In this document: positions 35,409 to 44,019 of the stretch, in pieces
How positions within the stretch are numbered: position 1 is the stretch's first letter
How the letters are laid out: each line of letters begins with the position of its first letter
Origin: Lampropedia puyangensis
Lineage (GTDB): Bacteria; Pseudomonadota; Gammaproteobacteria; Burkholderiales; Burkholderiaceae_C
Length of the DNA: 64,000 bases
Direction of reading: 5' to 3'
NCBI RefSeq assembly: GCF_004833285.1
Contig: NZ_STFG01000016.1
Location: 1-64,000, forward strand
Position numbers and translations under genes: made by a program
Notes under the pieces: generated by a model
The model's input: only the letters and a program-made list of their open reading frames with translations
Database searches by the model: none
What the model was told of the DNA's origin: nothing

Positions 35409-36848
35409 ATGAACACCCCCACTATGGCCGCTACCCACGCCCACGATGTTTCAGGCTCTTTTGTCTCGCCCGATGAGGTGCGCACGCGCTTCTCACGCGC
35501 TATGTCGGATATGTACCGCGACGAAGTACCGCAATACGGCACCTTGCTGGATTTGGTGGGCGAGGTGAATGCACAGGTTTTGCAGGCGCAACCTGCTGTG
35601 CAGCAAGACATGGAGCGTACAGGTGAGTTGGCGCGCTTGAATTTGGAGCGTCACGGTGCCATTCGACTGGGCACTGCGCAAGAACTTGGCACGATGCGCC
35701 GTTTGTTTGCCGTGATGGGCATGCACGCTGTGGGTTATTACGACTTGTCTGTGGCCGGGGTGCCGGTGCACGCCACGGCCTTTCGCCCGGTGACCGATGA
35801 GGCCTTGCACAAGAACCCTTTTCGGGTCTTCACCTCGTTGCTGCGTTTGGAGTTGATTGCTGACGAGGCCCTGCGTGCCAAGGCCGCAGATATTGTGGCC
35901 CAGCGTCAGATTTTCACGCCCAAGGCGCTGGCCTTGATCGAACAGTGTGAAGCTGCAGGTGGTTTGACGCACGCACAAGCCGATGCTTTTGTGCAGGAGG
36001 CGCTGGAGACATTCCGCTGGCACAGCGATGCCACGGTAGATTTTTCGACGTATGAAAGTCTGCAGCAGTCACACCGCTTGGTGGCTGATGTAGTGTGCTT
36101 CAAAGGGCCGCACATCAACCATTTGACGCCGCGAACCTTGGACATTGATGCCATACAAGCGGCCATGCCTGCGCGAGGCATTAATGCCAAAGACGTGGTG
36201 GAAGGCCCGCCACGTCGCCAATGCCCGATTTTGCTGCGCCAAACCAGTTTCAAAGCACTGGAGGAAACCGTGCGTTTTACCGACCATACCGGTTCGCACA
36301 CAGCCCGTTTTGGTGAGATTGAGCAACGTGGCGTGGCGCTCACGCCCAAAGGCCGTGCGCTGTACGACCAACTGTTGGCTCAGGTGCGCAGCATGGAGAA
36401 CGCAGGCAGCGCTGCACCCGATTATGTGCAGCGTCTGGCGCGCACGTTTGAGCAATTTCCCGACGACCATACTGCCATGCGCGAACAAGGTCTGGCCTAC
36501 TACCGCTACGCATTGACGGCGGCTGGCCAGGCACAGGCTGCAGAAGCCTTGGCGCTGCTGCAAGCGCCAGAGCCTGCACTGAATGTGCTGGTCGCGCGGG
36601 GTTGGGTGCAGGCCCACCCGATTACGTATGAAGACTTCTTGCCGGTGAGTGCCGCCGGTATTTTTCAGTCCAACTTGGGCGGACAAGAACAGCGCCAGTA
36701 CCAAGCCAATGCGGCCCGGCAAGTGTTTGAGCGCGACTTGGGCGGCACAACGTTGGATGAATTGGCCTTGTATGCCCAGGCGCAGGAGCGCTCTGTCGAC
36801 GCCGTGCTCCAGGCATTGATGGCGCTGGTGGTAGCGCCGGCGCATTAA
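35409..36848 (+). CDS. hglS: 2-oxoadipate dioxygenase/decarboxylase HglS (DUF1338)
   Basis: An iron(II) enzyme that converts 2-oxoadipate to D-2-hydroxyglutarate in D-lysine catabolism. The likely metal ligands are His in LERHGAIRLG, His in GPHINHLTPRTLDID and Glu in RFGEIEQRGVALT; RFSRAMSDMYRDEVPQYGTL is the conserved start. At about 479 residues it is close to the known enzyme. The start is unsure (35409 or 35424); neither has a clear ribosome site. Downstream lie a Bug protein and a D-2-hydroxyglutarate-dehydrogenase-like enzyme, fitting the pathway. Confidence 0.85.
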   Translation: MNTPTMAATHAHDVSGSFVSPDEVRTRFSRAMSDMYRDEVPQYGTLLDLVGEVNAQVLQAQPAVQQDMERTGELARLNLERHGAIRLGTAQELGTMRRLFAVMGMHAVGYYDLSVAGVPVHATAFRPVTDEALHKNPFRVFTSLLRLELIADEALRAKAADIVAQRQIFTPKALALIEQCEAAGGLTHAQADAFVQEALETFRWHSDATVDFSTYESLQQSHRLVADVVCFKGPHINHLTPRTLDIDAIQAAMPARGINAKDVVEGPPRRQCPILLRQTSFKALEETVRFTDHTGSHTARFGEIEQRGVALTPKGRALYDQLLAQVRSMENAGSAAPDYVQRLARTFEQFPDDHTAMREQGLAYYRYALTAAGQAQAAEALALLQAPEPALNVLVARGWVQAHPITYEDFLPVSAAGIFQSNLGGQEQRQYQANAARQVFERDLGGTTLDELALYAQAQERSVDAVLQALMALVVAPAH

Positions 36849-36972
36849 TGCAAGCCAACAGCAGCAAGAACATCGGCAAGCTGGGCAGGCCACGTGCCAG
36901 CACAAGCTTTTTATAGCGCAAGACCCATACCAATAGACCCCACCCGTGTGTAACCCCAAAAAGGAGACAACC

Positions 36973-37974
36973 ATGTCCAAGTTCCAGCTCACCCGCAAAG
37001 CTTTTCTTCATTCCATTGCCGCGCTTGGCGTGGCCGCCAGTGTGGCGCCCTTGTCCGCTTGGGCTGCGGACACGTACCCGAACAAAGCGATCCGTTTGGT
37101 GGTGCCTTTTGCACCAGGCGGTAACACCGATTTGATTGCACGCATCTTGGGTCAATCCCTGTCTGAAGAACTGGGGCAGCCTGTGGTGGTGGAAAACATC
37201 TCCGGTGCCAATGGCTCAATTGGTGCCAGCCGTGTGGCCTCTGCAGCCAAAGATGGCTACACCCTGTTGTTTGGTACGGCGGGGACTCAGGCCATCAACC
37301 AAAGCCTCTACAAAAGCCTGAGCGAGAAGAACCTTGACGATTACGAGTACCTGGGTTTGGTGGCCTACATTCCGAATATTTTGGTGGTCAACGAAGAGCG
37401 CGTACCTGCCAAAACGGTGCAAGAGTTTGTGCAGTTTGGCAAGAACCATAAAGACGGCCTCAGTTACGGCACACCCGGCAGTGGCTCAACCATCCATTTG
37501 TCTGCAGAAATGTTTGGCACGGCTGCAGGCCTGAATTTGCTGCATGTACCCTATCGTGGCAGCGCCCCCGCATTGGCCGATTTGATGGGTGGGCAGTTGG
37601 ACTTCATTTTTGAGAACATCACCCCTGCCTTGCCTTTTGTGACTTCTGGAAAGCTCAAGGCATTGGCGGTGGCTTCTGAAGAACGTGTTCCTCTGCTGCC
37701 CGATGTTCCAACCATGATTGAAAGTGGTTACGACCAGTTCGTGACCGGAACCTGGAATGGAGTGCTGGCGCCTAAAGGTACACCTGCAGAGATTACTGCC
37801 CTACTGAGTGCAGCGGTTCTCAAGTGCGCACAAGACCCCGGCTTTAAGAGCAAGGTCGCTGAAATGGGCGGCCAACCTCGTGCCATGGGGCCAGAAGAAT
37901 TCAAACGCTACACGCAAGAAGAATACAAGCGCTGGAACACGGTCATTGAACGCGCAGGCGTAGAAAAGATGTAA
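36973..37974 (+). CDS. Tripartite tricarboxylate transporter (Bug family) periplasmic binding protein
   Basis: A 333-residue exported solute-binding protein. After a Tat/Sec-like signal (LTRKAFLHSIAALGVAASVA), the mature part starts YPNKAIRLVVPFAPGGNTD, the classic Bug motif, followed by GYTLLFGTAG and HVPYRGSAPALADLMGGQLD. The start has a strong AAGGAG site. The membrane partners TctA and TctB are not adjacent, as is common for Bug genes in Burkholderiales. Context suggests a dicarboxylate such as 2-oxoadipate, 2-hydroxyglutarate or glutarate as ligand (inference). Confidence 0.92.
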   Translation: MSKFQLTRKAFLHSIAALGVAASVAPLSAWAADTYPNKAIRLVVPFAPGGNTDLIARILGQSLSEELGQPVVVENISGANGSIGASRVASAAKDGYTLLFGTAGTQAINQSLYKSLSEKNLDDYEYLGLVAYIPNILVVNEERVPAKTVQEFVQFGKNHKDGLSYGTPGSGSTIHLSAEMFGTAAGLNLLHVPYRGSAPALADLMGGQLDFIFENITPALPFVTSGKLKALAVASEERVPLLPDVPTMIESGYDQFVTGTWNGVLAPKGTPAEITALLSAAVLKCAQDPGFKSKVAEMGGQPRAMGPEEFKRYTQEEYKRWNTVIERAGVEKM

Positions 37975-38241
37975 GAACGTTTTACGATCTTTTTGGGGAT
38001 CGCGTTACATCCCAAAAAGATGCACCGGAGCTTGAGAAACCGCAGGCGGGCTTGTTGCCCGGCGAAGCTTTTCAAGCTTCAGGGCGCCTTTTGGGCTGTA
38101 ACCCGAAGGGCAAGGTGCAAAAAAGTGCATTGCTGCATTGCTCGTCTTGCTAGACCAACAGTCTGAGCTGCGCCGCACGCCTTGTGCTGCCTCTTTTTTG
38201 CGTCTTGCGCGACCCCAAAAAAATCGTAAACACGTTCTAAG
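37971..38241 (-). repeat. Inverted-repeat element, copy B (longest)
   Basis: Bounded by GTAAGAACGTTTTACGATC and ATCGTAAACACGTTCTAAG, imperfect inverted ends, each followed inward by a T or A tract and GGGGATCGCG-like sequence. The core reads, on the minus strand, GCAATGCAGCAATGCAC, AGCCCAAAAGG, CTTCGCCGGGCA, CTGCGGTTTCT and GCATCTTTTTGGGA, as in copy A. The left end contains the stop codon of the Bug gene. No open reading frame inside looks real. Confidence 0.8.
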
Positions 38242-38336
38242 CATGGTGCTAACGCACTGTGGTTGCGTGAGGGCACATGTTTGTGCCAACACGCTCTTAT
38301 ACCAACCTATAGACCTTCATAAGCATTGAGATTGTG

Positions 38337-39746
38337 ATGCAAACGCCATTGATTGCTGCTCTGCAGCGCATCGTCGGGGAGGCCCACGTATTGCTGGGTG
38401 ATGCCACCGCGCAATACGTGACCGATTGGCGCCAACGCACCCATGGCCAAGCCTTGTGTGTGGTGCGCCCAGGCAGCACTGAAGAAGTGTCGCAGGTCGT
38501 CAAAGTCTGCGCGCAAGCGGGAGTTTCCATTGTTCCGCAAGGCGGCAATACGGGCTTAGTTGAGGGCTCCATCCCGCAGGACACAGGCCAGCAAGTGCTG
38601 CTGAGTTTGCGCCGCATGCAGGCAGTGCGTGCAATCGATGCGCACAATATGACCATCACCGTCGATGCGGGCGTGGTGCTGCAAAGCCTGCAAAAACAAG
38701 TCGATGAGGCTGGTTTTTTGTTTCCCCTGAGTCTCGGGGCAGAAGGCAGTTGCACCATTGGCGGCAACCTGGCAACCAATGCGGGCGGCACGCAGGTTGT
38801 GCGCTATGGCAATACGCGGGACTTGTGCTTGGGGTTGGAGGTGGTGACTGCTGATGGCCAAGTGTGGGAAGGCTTGCAGGGCCTGCGCAAGGACAACACC
38901 GGTTACGACTTGCGCAACCTGTTCATTGGCAGCGAGGGCACCTTGGGCATCATTACGGCAGCGACCATGCGCATGTACCCCAAGCCTGCAGCGCAATTGA
39001 CTGCATGGACGGCGGTGCCCACGCTGGAAGCAGCCAGTGCCTTGTTGGCCTTGGCACACCAGCATCTGGCATCAGCCCTGACGGGGTTTGAGGTGATGAA
39101 CCAGCAAGCTTTGGCGTTGGTGGATTCGCATTACCCGCACCTGCGGGTGCCGATGTGGCAAGACAGTCCATTCTGTGTGTTGCTCGAAGCCTCGGACAGT
39201 GAATCAGAATCCCATGCGCGAACGCTGTTTGAGCGGTTGCTGGAAGAGGCCATGGAACAGGAGATGGTGGCCGATGCCATCATTGCGGAGAACCTCAAGC
39301 AGGCACATGACCTTTGGCATATCCGTGAGAGCATTACGCTGGCCCAAGCGGCTGAGGGCGTGAACGTCAAACACGATATTTCCTTGCCCGTCTCACGCAT
39401 CCCCGCGTTTGTAGAGGAAACCGATGAGGCCTTGCGCGCGCTGGTGCCTGGTATCCGCTTGGTGAATTTTGGCCATTTGGGCGATGGCAACTTGCATTAC
39501 AACACCCAGGCGCCTGAGGGGGGCGATGCCGCGGCTTTTGTGGCGCAGTTTGAAGGCGCCATTGGAGATGTGGTTTACCAAGCGGTGCTGCGCCATGGCG
39601 GGTCGATCTCGGCTGAGCACGGCATCGGCACGCTCAAACGTGACAAACTGCCGCATTACAAATCACCCGTGGCTTTGCAGCTGATGCATCGCATCAAGGC
39701 AGCGCTGGACCCCGATAACCTGCTCAACCCGGGGCGGGTACTGTAA
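38337..39746 (+). CDS. FAD-linked oxidase, D-2-hydroxyglutarate dehydrogenase-like
   Basis: A 469-residue flavoprotein of the GlcD/D2HGDH/LDHD group. The FAD-binding domain has VPQGGNTGLVEGSIPQ and GTIGG-like LGAEGSCTIGGNLATNAGG with RYGNTRDLCLGLEVV; the C-terminal domain has the metal-site pattern FGHLGDGNLHYN and GGSISAEHGIGTLKRD. It would oxidise the D-2-hydroxyglutarate made by HglS to 2-oxoglutarate. D-lactate is the alternative substrate. A GTG three bases upstream could also start it. Confidence 0.85.
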   Translation: MQTPLIAALQRIVGEAHVLLGDATAQYVTDWRQRTHGQALCVVRPGSTEEVSQVVKVCAQAGVSIVPQGGNTGLVEGSIPQDTGQQVLLSLRRMQAVRAIDAHNMTITVDAGVVLQSLQKQVDEAGFLFPLSLGAEGSCTIGGNLATNAGGTQVVRYGNTRDLCLGLEVVTADGQVWEGLQGLRKDNTGYDLRNLFIGSEGTLGIITAATMRMYPKPAAQLTAWTAVPTLEAASALLALAHQHLASALTGFEVMNQQALALVDSHYPHLRVPMWQDSPFCVLLEASDSESESHARTLFERLLEEAMEQEMVADAIIAENLKQAHDLWHIRESITLAQAAEGVNVKHDISLPVSRIPAFVEETDEALRALVPGIRLVNFGHLGDGNLHYNTQAPEGGDAAAFVAQFEGAIGDVVYQAVLRHGGSISAEHGIGTLKRDKLPHYKSPVALQLMHRIKAALDPDNLLNPGRVL

Positions 39747-40023
39747 GCGGCAGTTCGCGATTGCGATGTGCGCTTGCAAAGCAATTGTGAAAAATGCTCG
39801 TGAAAAACGCCAGTGCGGTTGCATGGCAACGGGATTGGAATTGCATGTGGATTGGCGTTGCTGCAATCGACCAATCCATTGCGCGCAACCGCTGTTGGCC
39901 ATTGCGGCGCTGGAATTGGCGCTTTTGACAATGCATGTTGTATCTGATCCGTACTGCCTTTGAGTCAAGGTTATGTGGACTATGCCGCACACAGAAGACA
40001 GCGTTCGCGCACAATGCGGACCT

Positions 40024-40929
40024 ATGTTCGCCCGCAGAGACCTTCCCCCCACTTCCTTGCTGATCGCTTTTGAAGCGGTGGCTCGGCTGTTGAGTTTTAC
40101 GGCTGCCGCTGCCGAGTTGCATCTGACGCAAAGTGCGGTCAGCAGGCAAGTGCGTGCACTGGAAGATTTTGTGGGGACGGCTCTCTTTATTCGTGAGCGC
40201 CAGACCGTCAAACTCAGCGGGATAGGGCAGGTTTATGCGCAAGAGGTGCGCGAGGCGCTGGCACGCATTACCAGTGCAACGCTGGCTTGCAAGACCAATC
40301 CGCAAGGGGGCGCGCTGAATTTGGCGATTTTGCCGACTTTTGGCACACGTTGGCTTGCGCCACGGTTGCCTGATTTTTTTCAGAAGCACCCAGGAATCAC
40401 CTTGAACTTGAGCACCCGCTTGGCCAAGTTTGATTTCCAACTGGATATGCAAGATGCCGCAATTCATTTTGGGCAGGCCGACTGGCCGAATGCCGAAAGT
40501 GCTTTTTTAATGCACGAAACCGTGGTGCCCGCATGCAGCCCGGCATTTCTGCAACGCCATGCCATTGGTCGCGTGCCTGACCTTGTGGAGGTGCCTTTGC
40601 TGCACTTGGCTTCGCGGGCCCATGCTTGGCAGCGTTGGTTCGCAAGCAAAGGCATGGAGCTGCCTGCTATTGCTGGGGCGCACTTTGACCAGTTTGCCAC
40701 CTTGGCGCAAGCCGCAGTGGCTGGTGTGGGCGTGGCGCTGTTGCCGCAATTTCTGATTGAGCGGGAATTGCAGCAGGGCGAACTGGTGTGCGCAGTCCCG
40801 AACTTGCCTGCGCTGCAAAGTGTGGGCGCTTATTACTTGGTATGGCCTGCACGGCGTGCGCATTTCCCACCGCTGCAAACCTTCAGGGCGTGGCTGCAAG
40901 AGCAGGCACTGCAGTTCACGGCGGTGTGA
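40024..40929 (+). CDS. LysR-type regulator, GcvA-like
   Basis: A 301-residue regulator. The start LLIAFEAVARLLSFTAAAAE and helix-turn-helix AAELHLTQSAVSRQVRALE are typical of the GcvA subgroup; the effector domain has LPTFGTRWLAPRLPDF and VAGVGVALLPQFL. It follows the 2-hydroxyglutarate dehydrogenase gene on the same strand after a 277-base gap in which I see no gene; it probably controls that module. It is convergent with the TPP enzyme gene. Confidence 0.87.
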   Translation: MFARRDLPPTSLLIAFEAVARLLSFTAAAAELHLTQSAVSRQVRALEDFVGTALFIRERQTVKLSGIGQVYAQEVREALARITSATLACKTNPQGGALNLAILPTFGTRWLAPRLPDFFQKHPGITLNLSTRLAKFDFQLDMQDAAIHFGQADWPNAESAFLMHETVVPACSPAFLQRHAIGRVPDLVEVPLLHLASRAHAWQRWFASKGMELPAIAGAHFDQFATLAQAAVAGVGVALLPQFLIERELQQGELVCAVPNLPALQSVGAYYLVWPARRAHFPPLQTFRAWLQEQALQFTAV

Positions 40930-40965
40930 AGCCTCAGGCGTGGCACTTTCGTGCCGGTGCGCCGA

Positions 40966-42663
40966 TCAAAGATCCGATGTAGACAAGCGCATGTCTGGTG
41001 TGATCTGCATTGGATCTGTCATCAGTTCCAACACGGCAATGCCGCCGTGTTGCTGTGCCCGTGCCAATGCGGCTGGAAAATCTTCTGTTCGGGTGACTTG
41101 TTCGGCGTAGGCACCAAATGAGCGTGCAAGAGCGCAGTAATCTGGCCCTTTGAGGCGCGTGGCACTGACACGACCGGGATAACGTTTGGCCTGGTGCATG
41201 CGGATGGTGCCGTACATACCATTGTTGACCAACAGCACAATCAGCTTGGCACCAAACTCGGCTGCTGTGGCCAATTCTTGTGGGTACATCATGAAGCAGC
41301 CGTCACCCGCTGCACACACCACCGTGCGTTGCGGGTGGCGCAAAGAAGCCGCAATCGCTGCAGGCAGGCCATAGCCCATGGCTCCGCAAATGGGGGCCAA
41401 TTCGGTTTTGGCTTGGCGGTAACGGTAGTAGCGGTGCAGCCACACGGCGTAGTTGCCTGCACCATTGGTCATGATGGTGTTGGCGGGTAAGGCTTGGCTG
41501 GCATGCAGCATAACTTCGCGCAAGTCCACTCCGTTGACGGGCAAAGCAACGGCCGGGCGACTGGTGAATACGTCAAAACCTGCGCGGCCATGTGCGGTCC
41601 ATTCGCTCCAGTGTTGCGATGCCGCAGCGATACTGCTGCTGGTCACTGGCGCGTCCAACAAGGCTTGCAGCAGGGGCAATGGTGGCGCGGCAATGGCCAG
41701 ATCGGACTGGAATACGCGGCCGAGTTCGTGCACATCGACGTGGCAGTGCACCAGCTTTTGCGCTGGACGTGGCACCTGCAGCATGTCGTAATCGGCCGTG
41801 GCGGTATCGGTCAGTCGTGCGCCCAGGACCAAGATTAAATCTGCTTCTTCCACCATATTGCGCACACTGGCGCTCATGCCCAGACTCAGGTGCCCCACAT
41901 AGTTGGGGTGGTTGTTATCCAGCGCATCCTGGCGCCTGAATGAACTGGCCACGGGCACATTCCAGGTTTGTGCAAAACGCTGCAGTTGCGCGCTGGCCGC
42001 GGCATCCCACTGGCTTCCGCCTGCAATGACCAGTGGCTTGCGGGCTTGCAGTAGCAGTTGGCAGACTGCCTCAGCAGTGGGGGCTGCAACTGCCGTCGGC
42101 TCAATGGCTGTTGCCTTGCAGGCTGCCACGTGGGTAGTCACCTCCAGCATGTCTTCGGGCAGGGCCACCACGACAGGGCCGGGTCTGCCCGATACCGCTG
42201 TATGAAAGGCCCGGGCTATCAATTCGGCCATGCGGTCGGCATGGTCTACTTCAATCACCAGTTTGGCAAACGGGCCAAAGACGGCTTGGTAATCCATTTC
42301 CTGGAAGACATCACGGCCTTTGTGTTCGCGTGCTATTTGCCCGATGAATAAGATCATCGGCGTGGAGTCTTGCTGGGCGATGTGTACACCAATGCTGGCA
42401 TGGGTTGCGCCTGGGCCGCGTGTGACCATGCAGATACCTGGCTTGCCGGTGAGCTTGCCATCGGCTTCGGCCATGTTGGCTGCTGCTCCTTCGTGCTTGG
42501 TCACCACTACCTCAATGCCTTTTTCGTCATACAGCGCGTCCAGCACTTCCAGATAGCTTTCGCCGGGAATGCAGAACACACGGTCAACACCGTGTAGCGC
42601 CAGTGCATCGACGAGCACGCGGCCAGCGCTTTGAGAATGGGCAGATGTAGTGAAGTGCGTCAT
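40966..42663 (-). CDS. Thiamine-pyrophosphate enzyme, acetolactate synthase large-subunit family
   Basis: A 565-residue TPP-dependent enzyme with three domains: PYR with the catalytic Glu (TKHEGAAANMAEA), central (KPLVIAGGSQW) and PP with the TPP/Mg motif (CAAGDGCFMMYPQELATAAE...NNGMYG). There is no small-subunit ilvH nearby, so it is not the main biosynthetic acetolactate synthase. It may act on other 2-oxo acids (decarboxylase or carboligase). It stands alone between a convergent LysR gene and the esterase operon end. Confidence 0.85.
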   Translation of the reverse strand: MTHFTTSAHSQSAGRVLVDALALHGVDRVFCIPGESYLEVLDALYDEKGIEVVVTKHEGAAANMAEADGKLTGKPGICMVTRGPGATHASIGVHIAQQDSTPMILFIGQIAREHKGRDVFQEMDYQAVFGPFAKLVIEVDHADRMAELIARAFHTAVSGRPGPVVVALPEDMLEVTTHVAACKATAIEPTAVAAPTAEAVCQLLLQARKPLVIAGGSQWDAAASAQLQRFAQTWNVPVASSFRRQDALDNNHPNYVGHLSLGMSASVRNMVEEADLILVLGARLTDTATADYDMLQVPRPAQKLVHCHVDVHELGRVFQSDLAIAAPPLPLLQALLDAPVTSSSIAAASQHWSEWTAHGRAGFDVFTSRPAVALPVNGVDLREVMLHASQALPANTIMTNGAGNYAVWLHRYYRYRQAKTELAPICGAMGYGLPAAIAASLRHPQRTVVCAAGDGCFMMYPQELATAAEFGAKLIVLLVNNGMYGTIRMHQAKRYPGRVSATRLKGPDYCALARSFGAYAEQVTRTEDFPAALARAQQHGGIAVLELMTDPMQITPDMRLSTSDL

Positions 42664-42826
42664 GGCAAACAAGCGCACACACCATCGTGCATGCGCAAAC
42701 TGGTTGAATTACCGGCCAGATGCTAGGGCGCAGGAAGGCGCTTGGCAAACAATCATTGCGTGTGCACCTATTCCGCAAGGGAATGGCTCGATTGCTGCGT
42801 GCACACCTACTGTATTCAACATGTGC

Positions 42827-43993
42827 TTAGAGCGACTGCAGGTGGCTGGGGGTGTTTCCCAGAAAAAAGCCCACGGCATCGTTGATGGACGGTTGCATCA
42901 TCGAGGGGTGTGATTCATCTTCAAATTGGTGGTAGAACACCTGCATGCCTTGAATGCGTGCCAGTGCTTTACCAGTGTCTAGTGCTTGGCTGGCGGGCAC
43001 GCTGGCGCGGCCACTTGCGTTGGTGCTGTTGACGTTTGCGTTATTCAAGCGCGTATTGGCTGTGTGGGCAGAGCCATTGCTGGCATTGATTGGTGCTGCG
43101 GTGTTCGGTGTGGTGTTGCTGGTTTGGGTTTGCGCATCGCGTGCGCGGGGTTTGCTGGAAGAGCGCTCAATGAGCACTTTCATGGGATCAGTGAGCTTGT
43201 TGCCTGCAAGTTGCAAGGTTGAGAGAAAGGCAGCTTCGTGGCGCAGCAATGAACCCGCATTCCACCAGATAGAAGGATCGGCAGCAATCCAGGTTCGGAA
43301 CAAAGCCGGGCGTGTGTACAAAGCATACAAGCACAGCAAGCCACCTAAAGAATGGCCGTACAAGCCTTGCTGCAGCTGGTCCAGCGGCAATTGCTTGGCA
43401 ATAGCACTGCGTACATCGTGCGCAACAAAATCCAGAAACACGTCTTGCCCACCTGTGCGGGTGCTGCCTCTTCCGCCCATGGTGGCGGGGTCCGTTTGCG
43501 GTGTGTAATCGTAGAAACGGCGCTGCACATCAAAACGCACATCTGCAGGGTAACCCAGGCCGACCAATACCGTTTGGGCTGCGCGTTCTGCGGCGGGGCC
43601 TTGGCCTTGCCGTAAACGCTCTAGTGCATGCCATGCCATGGGAAAAGTCGCATTGCCATCGAGCAGAAACAGCGCGCGGTAGCCCGATTGGGGTGCTGGC
43701 GCAGCAGGTTTGGCCAGGTAGATGCGCCATGCGGGCTCATCAGCTTGGCTACTGCGCAAGTCAAAGTGGCTCACGCGTGGGTCGTCGATCTGCTCGGGAG
43801 CGCCCCCTGCATAGTTGCGGCGTGGTGATGGTGGTGTGCTGGATGTGGGCGCAGCCGCTGTTTGTGCGCTTGCCGACGTGGTTTGCGCTTGTGCTGCTGT
43901 TGCCAAAGGCAAGGTCCCTAAGGCAGCAAGACTGCACAGCACCTCACGCCGACGCAAGCCGTTCAGTGGGAAAGGGGTGGACTGTTGGTTCAT
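42827..43993 (-). CDS. Exported alpha/beta hydrolase, IroE/BesA-like siderophore esterase, second copy
   Basis: A 388-residue hydrolase with a Tat-like signal (LRRREVLCSLAALGTLPLATAAQA). Family motifs: LFLLDGNATFPMAWHA, nucleophile Ser215 in GHSLGG, DPSIWWNAGSLL, and His362 in DESHPSMM. Periplasmic relatives hydrolyse trilactone siderophores to release iron. A low-complexity Asn/Thr/Ala stretch (about 281-341) interrupts the domain between the WW motif and the final His and is absent in the neighbouring paralogue. It lies 26 bases after that paralogue in the receptor operon. Confidence 0.82.
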   Translation of the reverse strand: MNQQSTPFPLNGLRRREVLCSLAALGTLPLATAAQAQTTSASAQTAAAPTSSTPPSPRRNYAGGAPEQIDDPRVSHFDLRSSQADEPAWRIYLAKPAAPAPQSGYRALFLLDGNATFPMAWHALERLRQGQGPAAERAAQTVLVGLGYPADVRFDVQRRFYDYTPQTDPATMGGRGSTRTGGQDVFLDFVAHDVRSAIAKQLPLDQLQQGLYGHSLGGLLCLYALYTRPALFRTWIAADPSIWWNAGSLLRHEAAFLSTLQLAGNKLTDPMKVLIERSSSKPRARDAQTQTSNTTPNTAAPINASNGSAHTANTRLNNANVNSTNASGRASVPASQALDTGKALARIQGMQVFYHQFEDESHPSMMQPSINDAVGFFLGNTPSHLQSL

Positions 43994-44019
43994 GGTTTGC
44001 AATAGACGTGCATGGTGTT

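Noticed and set aside
40966-42663. Biosynthetic acetolactate synthase IlvB
   Set aside because: No small subunit ilvH or ilvC beside it and the setting is catabolic; kept as a general TPP enzyme.
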